Part shown: in pieces, positions 1 to 6,362 of the stretch
Numbering within the stretch: position 1 is the stretch's first letter
How the letters are laid out: the number at the start of each line of letters is the position of its first letter
DNA from: Alphaproteobacteria bacterium
GTDB taxonomy: Bacteria > Pseudomonadota > Alphaproteobacteria > Micropepsales > Micropepsaceae
Length of the DNA: 6,531 nucleotides
Direction: 5' to 3'
Assembly: GCA_003451645.1 (NCBI GenBank)
Contig: DMER01000176.1
Span: forward strand, 1-6,531
Position numbers and translations under genes: made by a program
Notes under the pieces: generated by a model
What the model saw: the letters and a program-made list of their open reading frames with translations, nothing else
What the model was told of the DNA's origin: nothing
Database searches by the model: none

Positions 1-326
1 TGTCAGGAATGCTCTCCAGGGCAGCCATCGTTGGTGTCATGTTTGCGCTGCCACCGGCTCAAGATAATGGCCTGTCCGCCGAAGCTGGCCGCCCTAGCCA
101 GATTGTCTTGATTGTTGCGGTTTTGAGCGCAATCGGGGGGACGTTTCTGTTGTTGCCGCCTTTGAGTGCCGCCCTGTGCTGCGCAGGTGCCGCACTAGCA
201 GCAACAGTTATGGGAGCACTGTCGCAGCGACACCTTGGAGGGCAGACTGGAGACATTTTGGGCGCGACACAGCAAGTTTGCGAACTCGTCATCCTCTTGA
301 CCTTGTTGACACAAGCCGCCAGGTGA
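1..326 (+). CDS. cobS: Cobalamin synthase CobS (adenosylcobinamide-GDP ribazoletransferase), 3' part only
   Basis: The reading frame is open from the window edge (first full codon at base 3) to TGA at 324-326, giving about 107 C-terminal residues of a protein normally near 250 long; the 5' part lies outside. The family joins adenosylcobinamide-GDP to alpha-ribazole (or its phosphate) in the last steps of vitamin B12 synthesis and is an inner-membrane protein. Recognition rests on the C-terminal motif GGQTGDILGATQQ, typical of CobS, with a conserved Asp, followed by a final hydrophobic helix (CELVILLTLLTQ). Before it is a long hydrophobic stretch (QIVLIVAVLSAIGG onwards) that fits one or two membrane spans, and a PPAQDNGLSAEAG segment that matches the usual loop. 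The ATG at base 9 is internal, not the start. The next gene begins 39 bases downstream on the same strand, so the two may be cotranscribed. Confidence 0.88.
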   Translation, partial: SGMLSRAAIVGVMFALPPAQDNGLSAEAGRPSQIVLIVAVLSAIGGTFLLLPPLSAALCCAGAALAATVMGALSQRHLGGQTGDILGATQQVCELVILLTLLTQAAR

Positions 327-365
327 CAAGGCGGCGTTCCCACAAGACAAGAGTTTATTCCGTCC

Positions 366-566
366 ATGAATCAAACGCGTATCGAAAGCCCATGCATTCG
401 CGTCTGCACAATTGAGCCCGTTTCAGGCTATTGCCGCGGCTGCGGGCGCACGATGCCTGAGATTGCGCAATGGATGAGCATGGGCAGCATCGACCGCCAA
501 CTCGTGATGCGGCAACTGCCAACGCGGCTCGAGCGATTGGCCGCATCGGCCCGGTCGCATTCTTAG
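366..566 (+). CDS. DUF1289 small cysteine-motif protein (first copy)
   Basis: This 66-residue protein belongs to DUF1289 (COG3313, YdhL-like, annotated as predicted Fe-S proteins; function not established). The core SPCIRVCTIEP-SGYCRGCGRT runs from about residue 8 to 29, with cysteines at 10, 14, 23 and 26 in a CX3C-X8-CX2C pattern that could hold a metal or cluster. EIAQW and a short amphipathic helix follow, and the protein ends with almost no tail. The ATG at 366 is the only start that keeps the whole motif with a normal short leader; the Shine-Dalgarno sequence is weak (AAGAG about 12 bases upstream). It sits 39 bases after cobS, a neighbour often seen for this family in alphaproteobacteria, which hints at but does not prove a link to B12 metabolism. 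Family assignment is firm; the role is unknown. Confidence 0.87.
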   Translation: MNQTRIESPCIRVCTIEPVSGYCRGCGRTMPEIAQWMSMGSIDRQLVMRQLPTRLERLAASARSHS

Positions 567-574
567 ATCGACCA

Positions 575-602
575 TTGACACGCGGCGCTGTCACGCTAAC
601 GT
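575..602 (+). promoter_or_regulatory. Possible sigma70-type promoter before the second DUF1289 gene
   Basis: A perfect TTGACA lies at 575-580, and TAACGT, which matches TATAAT at three of six positions, lies at 597-602 after a 16-base spacer. The -35 is strong but the -10 is poor, so this is only a candidate. It would start transcription a little over 20 bases before the ATG at 637 and would let the second DUF1289 gene be expressed apart from cobS. The repeat array and the inverted repeat overlap its spacer, -10 and start region, where a bound protein would more likely repress than activate. Confidence 0.28.
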
Positions 603-616
603 CATCAAATTGTCAT
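588..616 (+). promoter_or_regulatory. Pho-box-like array: three 7-base repeats at 11-base spacing
   Basis: Three units, CTGTCAC (588-594), ACGTCAT (599-605) and TTGTCAT (610-616), are each separated by exactly four bases. The known PhoB site is CTGTCAT repeated with a four-base, often A/T-rich, spacer, so the units match at 6, 5 and 6 of 7 positions and the period of 11 fits. This resemblance is seen directly; binding by PhoB is inference. One objection is distance: PhoB sites usually end about 10 bases before a -10 element, which here would fall at or inside the start of the gene at 637. The site could therefore repress, serve a start I have misplaced, or be chance. Confidence 0.33.
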
Positions 617-622
617 GACGTT
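598..622. repeat. Inverted repeat with perfect 8-base arms
   Basis: AACGTCAT at 598-605 is the exact reverse complement of ATGACGTT at 615-622, with a 9-base spacer. A second, tighter palindrome, GTCATGAC at 612-619, shares its right arm. It lies in the 70-base gap between the two DUF1289 genes, 14 bases before the preferred ATG. It could be a dimeric repressor operator or a weak hairpin in an mRNA leader. There is no T tract after it, so it is not a typical intrinsic terminator for the upstream gene. Confidence 0.5.
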
Positions 623-636
623 GAGTGCTTTGCGGG

Positions 637-912
637 ATGTCCGCTGATTTTGAATCGCCTTGTATAAGGGTTTGCCAGATTGAACCGCGCAGCGGTCATT
701 GCCGTGGCTGCGGAAGAACCGTGCTGGAAATCGCCAATTGGCAGGCTCTAGGCCCGGAGGGACGATTGCGGGTCCTGGAAGACTTGGTTCAGAGGATGAT
801 GCGGCTGGAACGCGCTGGCGACGCCCAAAAGGCGCCGCCTGAGATTGAAAAGCGACCAGATTTTACCATTAGACCGTTCCGCTATCGCTACAAGGCTCAA
901 AAACGGAAGTAG
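637..912 (+). CDS. DUF1289 small cysteine-motif protein with basic C-terminal tail (second copy)
   Basis: The ATG at 637 gives 91 residues; a GTG at 625 in the same frame would add four. Neither has a good Shine-Dalgarno sequence. The DUF1289 core is intact, with cysteines at 9, 13, 22 and 25 and the motif CRGCGRT, followed by EIANW and a helical region to about residue 60. Over the 30 residues from ESPC to the Trp, 24 are identical to the first copy, so the two are paralogues. Unlike the first copy it carries about 30 extra residues, ending in an arginine-, lysine- and tyrosine-rich tail (RPFRYRYKAQKRK, 79-91) that could touch nucleic acid or an acidic partner; that is inference. The family is annotated as predicted Fe-S protein and its function is unknown. 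The gene ends three bases from the convergent parC stop. Confidence 0.86.
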   Translation: MSADFESPCIRVCQIEPRSGHCRGCGRTVLEIANWQALGPEGRLRVLEDLVQRMMRLERAGDAQKAPPEIEKRPDFTIRPFRYRYKAQKRK

Positions 913-915
913 CGA

Positions 916-3135
916 TCACAGTTTCGGCTGAAAACGGCCATTCTTGGGCCAGCTCTTCGGCACCAAACGACCCGCCTGCGCACGGTCACCACGATATTCG
1001 TTGAGGTCACTTTTCGTCCATTGGCGGCCATTAAAGTCGATCAGACCGTCACTAAACATAAAGCTGGCGACATCCAGTAACCCGCCGTCCTTGAACTTCA
1101 TGAGCGTTAACCCTTTGCCGCGCGCCATCTCCGGTAGCTCAGCCAGAGGGAATAGCAACAGCTTCCGGTTGTCCCCGACGACACTCACGGTGTCGCCCTC
1201 CGCAACCGAGCAGACCTTGGCCTCGTCGCCTTCCGCGAGATTGAGGATCTGTTTGCCCGCCTTTTTCTGGGCGAGGACTTCTTCCTCGGGGACCACAAAC
1301 CCATAGCCGCCGGAAGACGCCAGCAGCAACCGCCGCCCAGGCTGATGCACAAAGAGCGCGACAATGTCCTGGTCATTATCAAGATCGATCATGAGGCGCA
1401 CAGGCTCGCCATGCCCGCGGCCGCCTGGCAGCTCGTTGCATGACAAAGTGAAAAAGCGGCCATTGGTCGCGAAGAGCACTAATTTATCCGTGGTCTGACA
1501 GCGAAGCGTGAAGCGGCCCCGGTCACCCTCTTTGAATTTCACATCGTCATCCGCGACCACATGCCCCTTCATCGCCCGGATCCAGCCCTTCTCTGAACAG
1601 ATGACCGTCACTGGCTCTTTCTCGATAAAGACATCCTCGGGCATGTCTTCAATAACGGGGGCCGTGGCAATGTCGGTCCGCCGTTTGCCGAGCTTGGTCT
1701 TGGCTCCGAATTTTTGCCGGAGGCCCTGGAACGAGTCCTTGAGTTTGTCATTTTGAAGTTCCGGCGACTTGACCAGCGCATTGAGATCGCGCCGCTCGGC
1801 TGAGAGCGCCTTGTGCTCTTTCTTGATTTCGATCTCTTCCAATTTGCGCAAAGACCGCAATCGCATGTTGAGGATCGCCTCAGCCTGATTGTCGGTCAAG
1901 CTGAACCGGGCCATCAGCTCAGTCTTGGGCTCGTCTTCTTCGCGGATGATGCGGATGACCTCGTCAATATTGAGATAGACCGCTAGATAGCCTTCGAGGA
2001 GCTCCAGCCGGTCGGCGATTTTCTGCAGACGGAATCGGGTCCGGCGCAGCAGCACCTCGCGCGCATGATCAACGAACGCGATCAGCGTTTGCTTCAGGCT
2101 CATCACGTGGGGCGTCTGGCGCGCATCAAGCACGGTCAAGTTCATAGGAAAGCGGATCTCGAGATCGGTGAGCCTAAAGACTTGCTCCATCATCAACTCT
2201 GGATCGACAGTGCGGCTCTTGGGCTCAATGACGATGCGCACGTCTTCCGCCGATTCGTCCCGCGCATCGGCAACCAGGGTCAGCTTTTTCTCGGCCGCCA
2301 ACTCCGCCAGTTTCTCGATAAGCTTTGACTTGACGACTTGGTAGGGGATTTCCGTGACTACAACATGCCAGCTGCCGCGCGCGCCTTCTTCTCGATGCCA
2401 ACGGGCGCGCAAGCGGAAGCCGCCCTTGCCCGTGCGATAGGCCTCAGCAATGGCGTCCGGTGGCTCGACTATGACCCCTCCGGTTGGGAAGTCGGGCCCC
2501 TTGATATAGTTCAAGAGGGTCTCCTCACGCGCTTCGGGCTTGGCCAGGAGATGGATCAATGCTTGGGCAATCTCGTCGAGATTGTGCGGCGGAATATTCG
2601 TCGCCATGCCAACCGCAATGCCCGCCGAGCCATTGGCTAGCAGATTTGGGAACAGACCTGGCATGATGGAGGGCTCGCGCTCCTGGCCATCATAGGTTGG
2701 CCGGAAATCAGTGCCGTCATCCTCCAGACCATCCAGAAGTGCGATGGCCACTTCTGTCAGGCGGCTTTCGGTATAGCGGTATGCGGCCGGATTATCGCCG
2801 TCGATGTTGCCAAAATTGCCCTGCCCCTCGATCAGCGGATAGCGTAGAGAAAAATCTTGCGCTAGGCGAACAAGCGCGTCGTAGACTGATTGATCTCCAT
2901 GCGGATGAAATTGGCCGATTACGTCGCCGACGATGCGTGCGCATTTCTTGGGCGCGGACGCCGGATCAAGCCGCAACCGCTGCATCGCCCACAAAAGCCT
3001 GCGATGCACAGGTTTCAAGCCGTCGCGTACATCGGGCAAGGCCCGGCCCATGATGGTCGACAAGGCATAGGCCAGATAGCGCTCGCCCAACGCATCTTTT
3101 AACTCGATGTCGCGCACAGTATCGTCGAGTGGCAT
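916..3135 (-). CDS. parC: DNA topoisomerase IV subunit A (ParC)
   Basis: The 739-residue ParC, with ParE, passes one DNA duplex through another to unlink replicated chromosomes. The N-terminal cleavage-religation part includes YALSTIMGRALPDVRDGLKPVHRR (residues 23-46, in part quoted), the HPHGD loop at 77-81, and AYRYTE with catalytic Arg120-Tyr121. The GSAGIAVGMATNIPPHN stretch is at 169-185, a coiled-coil region around 350-475, and the rest is the beta-pinwheel DNA-wrapping domain. The latter lacks a true QRRGGKG GyrA box but has a related QKKAGKQ at 623-629, supporting ParC over GyrA. At the quinolone site the usual Ser (E. coli ParC 80, GyrA 83) is Gln82, with Asp86 in the acidic position. 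The ATG at 3135 is chosen because GGAGGG lies six bases before it; a GTG at 3153 would add six residues. It follows recO by 57 bases and is the last gene of the block. Confidence 0.95.
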   Translation of the reverse strand: MPLDDTVRDIELKDALGERYLAYALSTIMGRALPDVRDGLKPVHRRLLWAMQRLRLDPASAPKKCARIVGDVIGQFHPHGDQSVYDALVRLAQDFSLRYPLIEGQGNFGNIDGDNPAAYRYTESRLTEVAIALLDGLEDDGTDFRPTYDGQEREPSIMPGLFPNLLANGSAGIAVGMATNIPPHNLDEIAQALIHLLAKPEAREETLLNYIKGPDFPTGGVIVEPPDAIAEAYRTGKGGFRLRARWHREEGARGSWHVVVTEIPYQVVKSKLIEKLAELAAEKKLTLVADARDESAEDVRIVIEPKSRTVDPELMMEQVFRLTDLEIRFPMNLTVLDARQTPHVMSLKQTLIAFVDHAREVLLRRTRFRLQKIADRLELLEGYLAVYLNIDEVIRIIREEDEPKTELMARFSLTDNQAEAILNMRLRSLRKLEEIEIKKEHKALSAERRDLNALVKSPELQNDKLKDSFQGLRQKFGAKTKLGKRRTDIATAPVIEDMPEDVFIEKEPVTVICSEKGWIRAMKGHVVADDDVKFKEGDRGRFTLRCQTTDKLVLFATNGRFFTLSCNELPGGRGHGEPVRLMIDLDNDQDIVALFVHQPGRRLLLASSGGYGFVVPEEEVLAQKKAGKQILNLAEGDEAKVCSVAEGDTVSVVGDNRKLLLFPLAELPEMARGKGLTLMKFKDGGLLDVASFMFSDGLIDFNGRQWTKSDLNEYRGDRAQAGRLVPKSWPKNGRFQPKL

Positions 3136-3141
3136 GCCATG

Positions 3142-3147
3142 CCCTCC
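3142..3147 (-). promoter_or_regulatory. Shine-Dalgarno site that fixes the parC start
   Basis: On the minus strand GGAGGG lies six bases before the ATG at 3133-3135. It would lie inside the gene if translation began at the upstream GTG (3151-3153), which has no such site. This favours the ATG. Confidence 0.7.
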
Positions 3148-3192
3148 GTTCACTCAATCAAAACAACCAAACAAATTGGATGGGCGCCCTTC

Positions 3193-3933
3193 TTAATCAG
3201 AGCCGAGGCCTGCCGCAACCATCTCCGAAAGCCGCAGCCGCGCGGCGGGTAAGGCCTTTTGATGGGGGCTCAGCAATTGGCGGTCTAAGAAAAAGCCGGT
3301 TAGCGCCAACCCGTCCGCAACGCAAGCGACACTCACCGGAACGTTTGCATCGGTCAGAAAAGCTGGCAACCGCAAAAGCCGTTCGCGATAGGGGGCCCCG
3401 GCGGACAGACTCACCGCGCGGCCGCTCTTTGGGCTTACAAAGGCCAAGTCCTGTAATATGCCCGTGGCCGTGCACTCCCGTAAATCAAGACCGAACCCTA
3501 GTTCTTCCAGCAATAGGAGTTCGAACCTCACGACCGCAGCCGCGACCTCCAGCGTCGTCATATCGCTGGCGGCATCGGTTAGCGCGTCAAGCGCATCAAA
3601 GAGCCTTGGATAGGCATGCCGTTCGGGAGTTATGGCGGGGACCAAGGCGCAAAGACTGACAATGCTGGCCAGTTTGATCCGGTCATGAAAAATCGCTGCG
3701 GTCCGCGCTTGGTTCGGTTCGGCTTGATAGCTGCCCAATTGCTCGGCGAGCCGTGCGCGCCAAGTGAGCCGCACCAGATTGCCAGATTCAAGAACGCCCG
3801 CCATTCGGCGAGAGCCGCCGCCGCGCACCACGCCCAGATGACGCCCATGATCCCGGGTCAAAGCGTCAAGAATGACGCTGCCCTCCCCCAGGGGCCGCAC
3901 CGTTAGCACAATGCCATCTTGCAACCATTCCAC
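3193..3933 (-). CDS. recO: DNA repair protein RecO
   Basis: The 246-residue protein has the usual RecO length. RecO anneals SSB-coated single strands and, with RecR, loads RecA at gaps and stalled forks. The N-terminal OB fold (about 1-80) opens with MEWLQDGIVL and contains VRGGGSRR at 37-44. The helical C-terminal part has FELLLLEELGFGLDLREC at about 137-154, then the VSPKSGRAVS strand (166-175) and the late LPAARLRL segment (228-235). Only Cys154 of the four zinc-ligand positions seen in Deinococcus-type RecO is present, so no zinc site is expected. The start is GTG: the conserved MEW begins there and no ATG is near. AAGGAG overlaps the last codons of era, about 15 bases upstream, with a weaker AAGG at 10. 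The 12-base gap after era suggests cotranslation in one operon. Confidence 0.93.
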   Translation of the reverse strand: MEWLQDGIVLTVRPLGEGSVILDALTRDHGRHLGVVRGGGSRRMAGVLESGNLVRLTWRARLAEQLGSYQAEPNQARTAAIFHDRIKLASIVSLCALVPAITPERHAYPRLFDALDALTDAASDMTTLEVAAAVVRFELLLLEELGFGLDLRECTATGILQDLAFVSPKSGRAVSLSAGAPYRERLLRLPAFLTDANVPVSVACVADGLALTGFFLDRQLLSPHQKALPAARLRLSEMVAAGLGSD

Positions 3934-3945
3934 GCTCGTTGCGCC

Positions 3946-4881
3946 TTACTCCTTGGCGTCAAAGTCGAGCCCCATACGCCGGTAAAGCGCGGGGTCCTCG
4001 GCCCAGTTTTCGCGCACCTTCACATGCAGGAAGAGATGAATGCGCCGCTCAAACAAGCCTTCCATCTCAGTGCGGGCGCGCGCACCAATTTCTTTGACCA
4101 TCACACCGCCTTTGCCGAGCACGATTCCCTTTTGCCCCTCGCGCGCGACATAAATCGTCTGGTCAATGCGGACTGAGCCGTCCTTAAACTCCGTCCACTG
4201 ATCTGTCTCAACCGTCGAGGCGTAGGGCAATTCTTCGTGCAGACGGTCAAACAAATGTTCACGCGTAATCTCTGCGGCAAGTGCGCGCTCCGGGATGTCG
4301 GCGACCTCATCCTCTGGATAAGCCCAGGGACCTTCTGGCATTTGTTTGACCAAATGCGTACGCAATTGTTCCACGCCATATCCCTTGAGCCCCGAGATCA
4401 TGAAGATCTGATCAAACACGGCTTCATGCTGAAACCGTTCCGCAAGCGGCAGGAGGTGCGGCCGCGCGATTTCGTCGATCTTGTTCAGGGCCAGGCTCGC
4501 CTTTAGCTTTTGCGCCTTCAATCCTTCGATAATGCGGGCGGTATCTTGGGCGGCATAGCCATCGGGAGCGCGGACGAGTTCTTCCGCATCGGCTAGCACA
4601 ACAATAGCGTCGGCATCCGCAGCCGATCCCCAAGCTGCCGCGACCATGGCGCGGTCGAGCCGTCGTTTGGGTGCGAAGATCCCCGGCGTATCGACCAACA
4701 CCACTTGCGCGCCGCCAACCACCATGATGCCCCGCACGCGCATCCGGGTTGTCTGTACCTTGCGGCTGACGATGCTGATTTTCTGGCCGACCAATTGGTT
4801 GACGAGCGTCGACTTGCCCGCGTTGGGCGCGCCTAGAATGGCAGCAAAACCGCAAACGGTCTGAGTCTGAGTCTGTGTCAT
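3946..4881 (-). CDS. era: GTPase Era, 30S ribosome assembly factor
   Basis: At 311 residues this is a normal-length Era. It binds the 3' end of 16S rRNA near the anti-Shine-Dalgarno and checks late 30S assembly, at the cytoplasmic side and partly membrane-associated. GTPase motifs in order: G1 GAPNAGKS (18-25), the switch I QTTR (43-46), G3 DTPG (64-67), G4 NKID (133-136), and G5 SGLKG (163-167), where many relatives have SAL. A type II KH domain follows (about 210-290), with YVAREGQKGIVLGKGG covering its GXXG loop (GKGG 257-260). The N-terminus is a short TQTQTQT run encoded by a near-perfect six-base repeat. The ATG overlaps the rnc stop as ATGA, and AAGGA (4888-4892) sits six bases before it. 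Pairing with rnc fits their joint role in rRNA maturation. Confidence 0.96.
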   Translation of the reverse strand: MTQTQTQTVCGFAAILGAPNAGKSTLVNQLVGQKISIVSRKVQTTRMRVRGIMVVGGAQVVLVDTPGIFAPKRRLDRAMVAAAWGSAADADAIVVLADAEELVRAPDGYAAQDTARIIEGLKAQKLKASLALNKIDEIARPHLLPLAERFQHEAVFDQIFMISGLKGYGVEQLRTHLVKQMPEGPWAYPEDEVADIPERALAAEITREHLFDRLHEELPYASTVETDQWTEFKDGSVRIDQTIYVAREGQKGIVLGKGGVMVKEIGARARTEMEGLFERRIHLFLHVKVRENWAEDPALYRRMGLDFDAKE

Positions 4882-5558
4882 GCCTCGTCCTTGATTCGCG
4901 CATAGAGGCGCCGCGCCGCATCCTGCTCGGCCACACGCCGTGAGTTACCTTCACCTGTCGCACGGCGTGCGTCGGAGATAAAGGCCTCGACCGAGAACAT
5001 CGGTGCATGATCAGGGCCAGTTTTACCCAGCAGCCGATAGACGGGTGTGCCCAAAGCGCGGCCTTGCGCCCATTCCTGCAAGGTCGACTTCGGGTCGCGC
5101 ATGTCACCCGACACCGACGCCAATTTGTCACGCCAATAGCGCTCCACAAAGGTGCGCGCCGCTTCCAGACCGCCGTCCCGAAACAACGCCCCAATGACGG
5201 CCTCACACGCGTCTCCTAAGATCGCAGGTTTGGCCCGCCCGCCGCTGCGCTCTTCGGAGGGCGACATTTCGATGAGCTGATCAAGTCCCGCTTCAATGGC
5301 GACCTGTGCGCACGTCTCAAGGCGGACCAGCGCATTAAATCGCGGCGCCAAGCCGCCTTCGGTCTCTTCCGGATGCGCCGCAAGGATCATATCCGCAACA
5401 ATCAAACCCAAAATGCGGTCGCCCAGAAACTCGAGGCGCTCATTATTGGCCCCACCGGCGCTCGCATGCCGCAGGGCCTGGACTAGCAGCGAGGCATCCT
5501 GGAACTGATAACCTAGGCTGGGTGCTAGGCGCTCGCCCAGGTTCTTAGCGGATCGCAT
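4878..5558 (-). CDS. rnc: Ribonuclease III
   Basis: The 226-residue RNase III cuts double-stranded RNA, including the 16S and 23S precursor stems, as a cytoplasmic homodimer. The family signature ERLEFLGDR is at residues 40-48. The metal-binding and catalytic acids correspond to Glu40, Glu43, Asp47, Asp116 and Glu119 (LGDACEA), so the enzyme should be active. A double-stranded RNA-binding domain follows from about 155 (DPKSTLQEWAQ) to the end, with the usual GEGNSRRVAEQDAA segment at 202-215. The frame stays open 33 codons upstream inside lepB, but the ATG at 5558 is preferred because homology begins there. It has no visible Shine-Dalgarno sequence and overlaps the lepB stop by 14 bases, so it probably depends on translation of lepB. 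Its stop overlaps the era start. Confidence 0.95.
   Translation of the reverse strand: MRSAKNLGERLAPSLGYQFQDASLLVQALRHASAGGANNERLEFLGDRILGLIVADMILAAHPEETEGGLAPRFNALVRLETCAQVAIEAGLDQLIEMSPSEERSGGRAKPAILGDACEAVIGALFRDGGLEAARTFVERYWRDKLASVSGDMRDPKSTLQEWAQGRALGTPVYRLLGKTGPDHAPMFSVEAFISDARRATGEGNSRRVAEQDAARRLYARIKDEA
4888..4892 (-). promoter_or_regulatory. Shine-Dalgarno site of era within the end of rnc
   Basis: AAGGA on the minus strand lies six bases before the era ATG and inside the last rnc codons. Together with the ATGA overlap it supports reinitiation by ribosomes finishing rnc. Confidence 0.6.
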
Positions 5559-6336
5559 GAAACAAACGGCCAAAACGGATAGCGCTGGGCCACCGCCACA
5601 CCTGCCACAGGCTTGCGGATCCGTCGGTTGAGAAGAAGACGATCTGCGCCCGGCCAATCAAATTCTCTCGCGGGACAAAGCCCACGCCCCACATGATGCT
5701 GGGCAAGCGGCTGTCTTTGCTGTTGTCGCGGTTATCGCCCAGCACAAAGTAATGGCCGTCCGGAACGACATACTCTTGCGTGTCGTCCAACTCACTCATC
5801 GGATCGCACTGATAGATCAGATGGCTTGCTCCATTGGGAAATGTCTCCCGATAGGCGGGCACAGTGCGAAGCCCTGGACGGCAGGTCACATCCTGCGCGC
5901 CGTCACGGTAGACCTGCACCGGGCGGCCATTGATATGCAGAACGGATTTCACGACCTGAATGCGATCACCGGGCAACCCGACGAGCCGTTTGATGTAGAC
6001 CTGATTTGGATCGGGCGGAAAGCGGAAGACCACGACGTCGCCTGGAACCGGCTCACGCGAGAAGATGCGGCCAAAATCCGGCAGAAGTGAGGAAAACGGA
6101 AACGAGTAGCGGCTGAACCCATAAGAGTACTTCGACACGAACAGATAGTCGCCAACCAGCAACGTGCCTTCCATCGAGGGCGATGGGATCATAAAGGGCT
6201 GAAATATGAAAGTGCGCACGCCGAGTGCCAGCACCAACGCAATCGCGATGGTTTTCAGAACATCGCGCAGTGCTTCATGCTGCCAGAGTTGCTCTGGCGC
6301 ACTGGGCTCCTTTGTTTGTGCGTCTGTTCCGGTCAT
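5545..6336 (-). CDS. lepB: Signal peptidase I (complete copy, adjacent to rnc)
   Basis: The 263-residue type I signal peptidase (S26) removes signal peptides from exported proteins at the outer face of the inner membrane. A cytoplasmic leader of about 26 residues precedes one membrane span (about 27-44), then FQPFMIPSPSM with catalytic Ser54. LVGDYLFVSKYSYG follows, YIKRLVGLPGD holds general base Lys116, and LGDNRDNSKDSR is the last conserved box (199-210). Cys152 and Cys177 in the periplasmic domain could pair. Relatives often have PSGSM and Pro where this has PSPSMEG, a mild change around the serine. The ATG at 6336 is taken as start, with GGGG nine bases upstream; a GTG at 6354 would add six residues and has no ribosome site. 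A second lepB ends 76 bases upstream, and rnc overlaps the 3' end by 14 bases. Confidence 0.94.
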   Translation of the reverse strand: MTGTDAQTKEPSAPEQLWQHEALRDVLKTIAIALVLALGVRTFIFQPFMIPSPSMEGTLLVGDYLFVSKYSYGFSRYSFPFSSLLPDFGRIFSREPVPGDVVVFRFPPDPNQVYIKRLVGLPGDRIQVVKSVLHINGRPVQVYRDGAQDVTCRPGLRTVPAYRETFPNGASHLIYQCDPMSELDDTQEYVVPDGHYFVLGDNRDNSKDSRLPSIMWGVGFVPRENLIGRAQIVFFSTDGSASLWQVWRWPSAIRFGRLFHAIR

Positions 6337-6362
6337 TCCATTCAGCCCCGCCACGAAGCAAT

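Noticed and set aside
302..315. CTTGT-TGAC-ACAAG hairpin and a TTGACA at 306-311 near the end of cobS
   Set aside because: Five weak base pairs with no T tract, and no -10 element 16-18 bases downstream of the TTGACA.
931..950. GGCC-N7-GGCC stem followed by GTTTT on the minus strand near the parC end
   Set aside because: The stem has only four pairs, the T run is short, and the element lies inside parC codons before the stop, so it is not a convincing terminator.
3136..3192. recO-parC gap with a GGGCGCCC palindrome (3182-3189)
   Set aside because: The palindrome has no loop and no T run, and I see no credible -35/-10 pair; the gap mostly holds the parC ribosome site.
3193..3659. Plus-strand open frames opposite recO and other genes, including a 176-codon one at 3129-3659
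   Set aside because: They lie opposite genes with clear homology, show no recognisable domain or ribosome site, and are composition-driven shadows in GC-rich DNA.
4424..5206. 260-codon minus-strand frame across the rnc-era junction
   Set aside because: It overlaps two genuine genes in another frame, and its arginine-rich, low-complexity translation matches no family I know.
5559..5657. 33-codon upstream extension of rnc
   Set aside because: It overlaps lepB coding, carries no RNase III-like sequence and has no ribosome site; the family match starts at the ATG at 5558.
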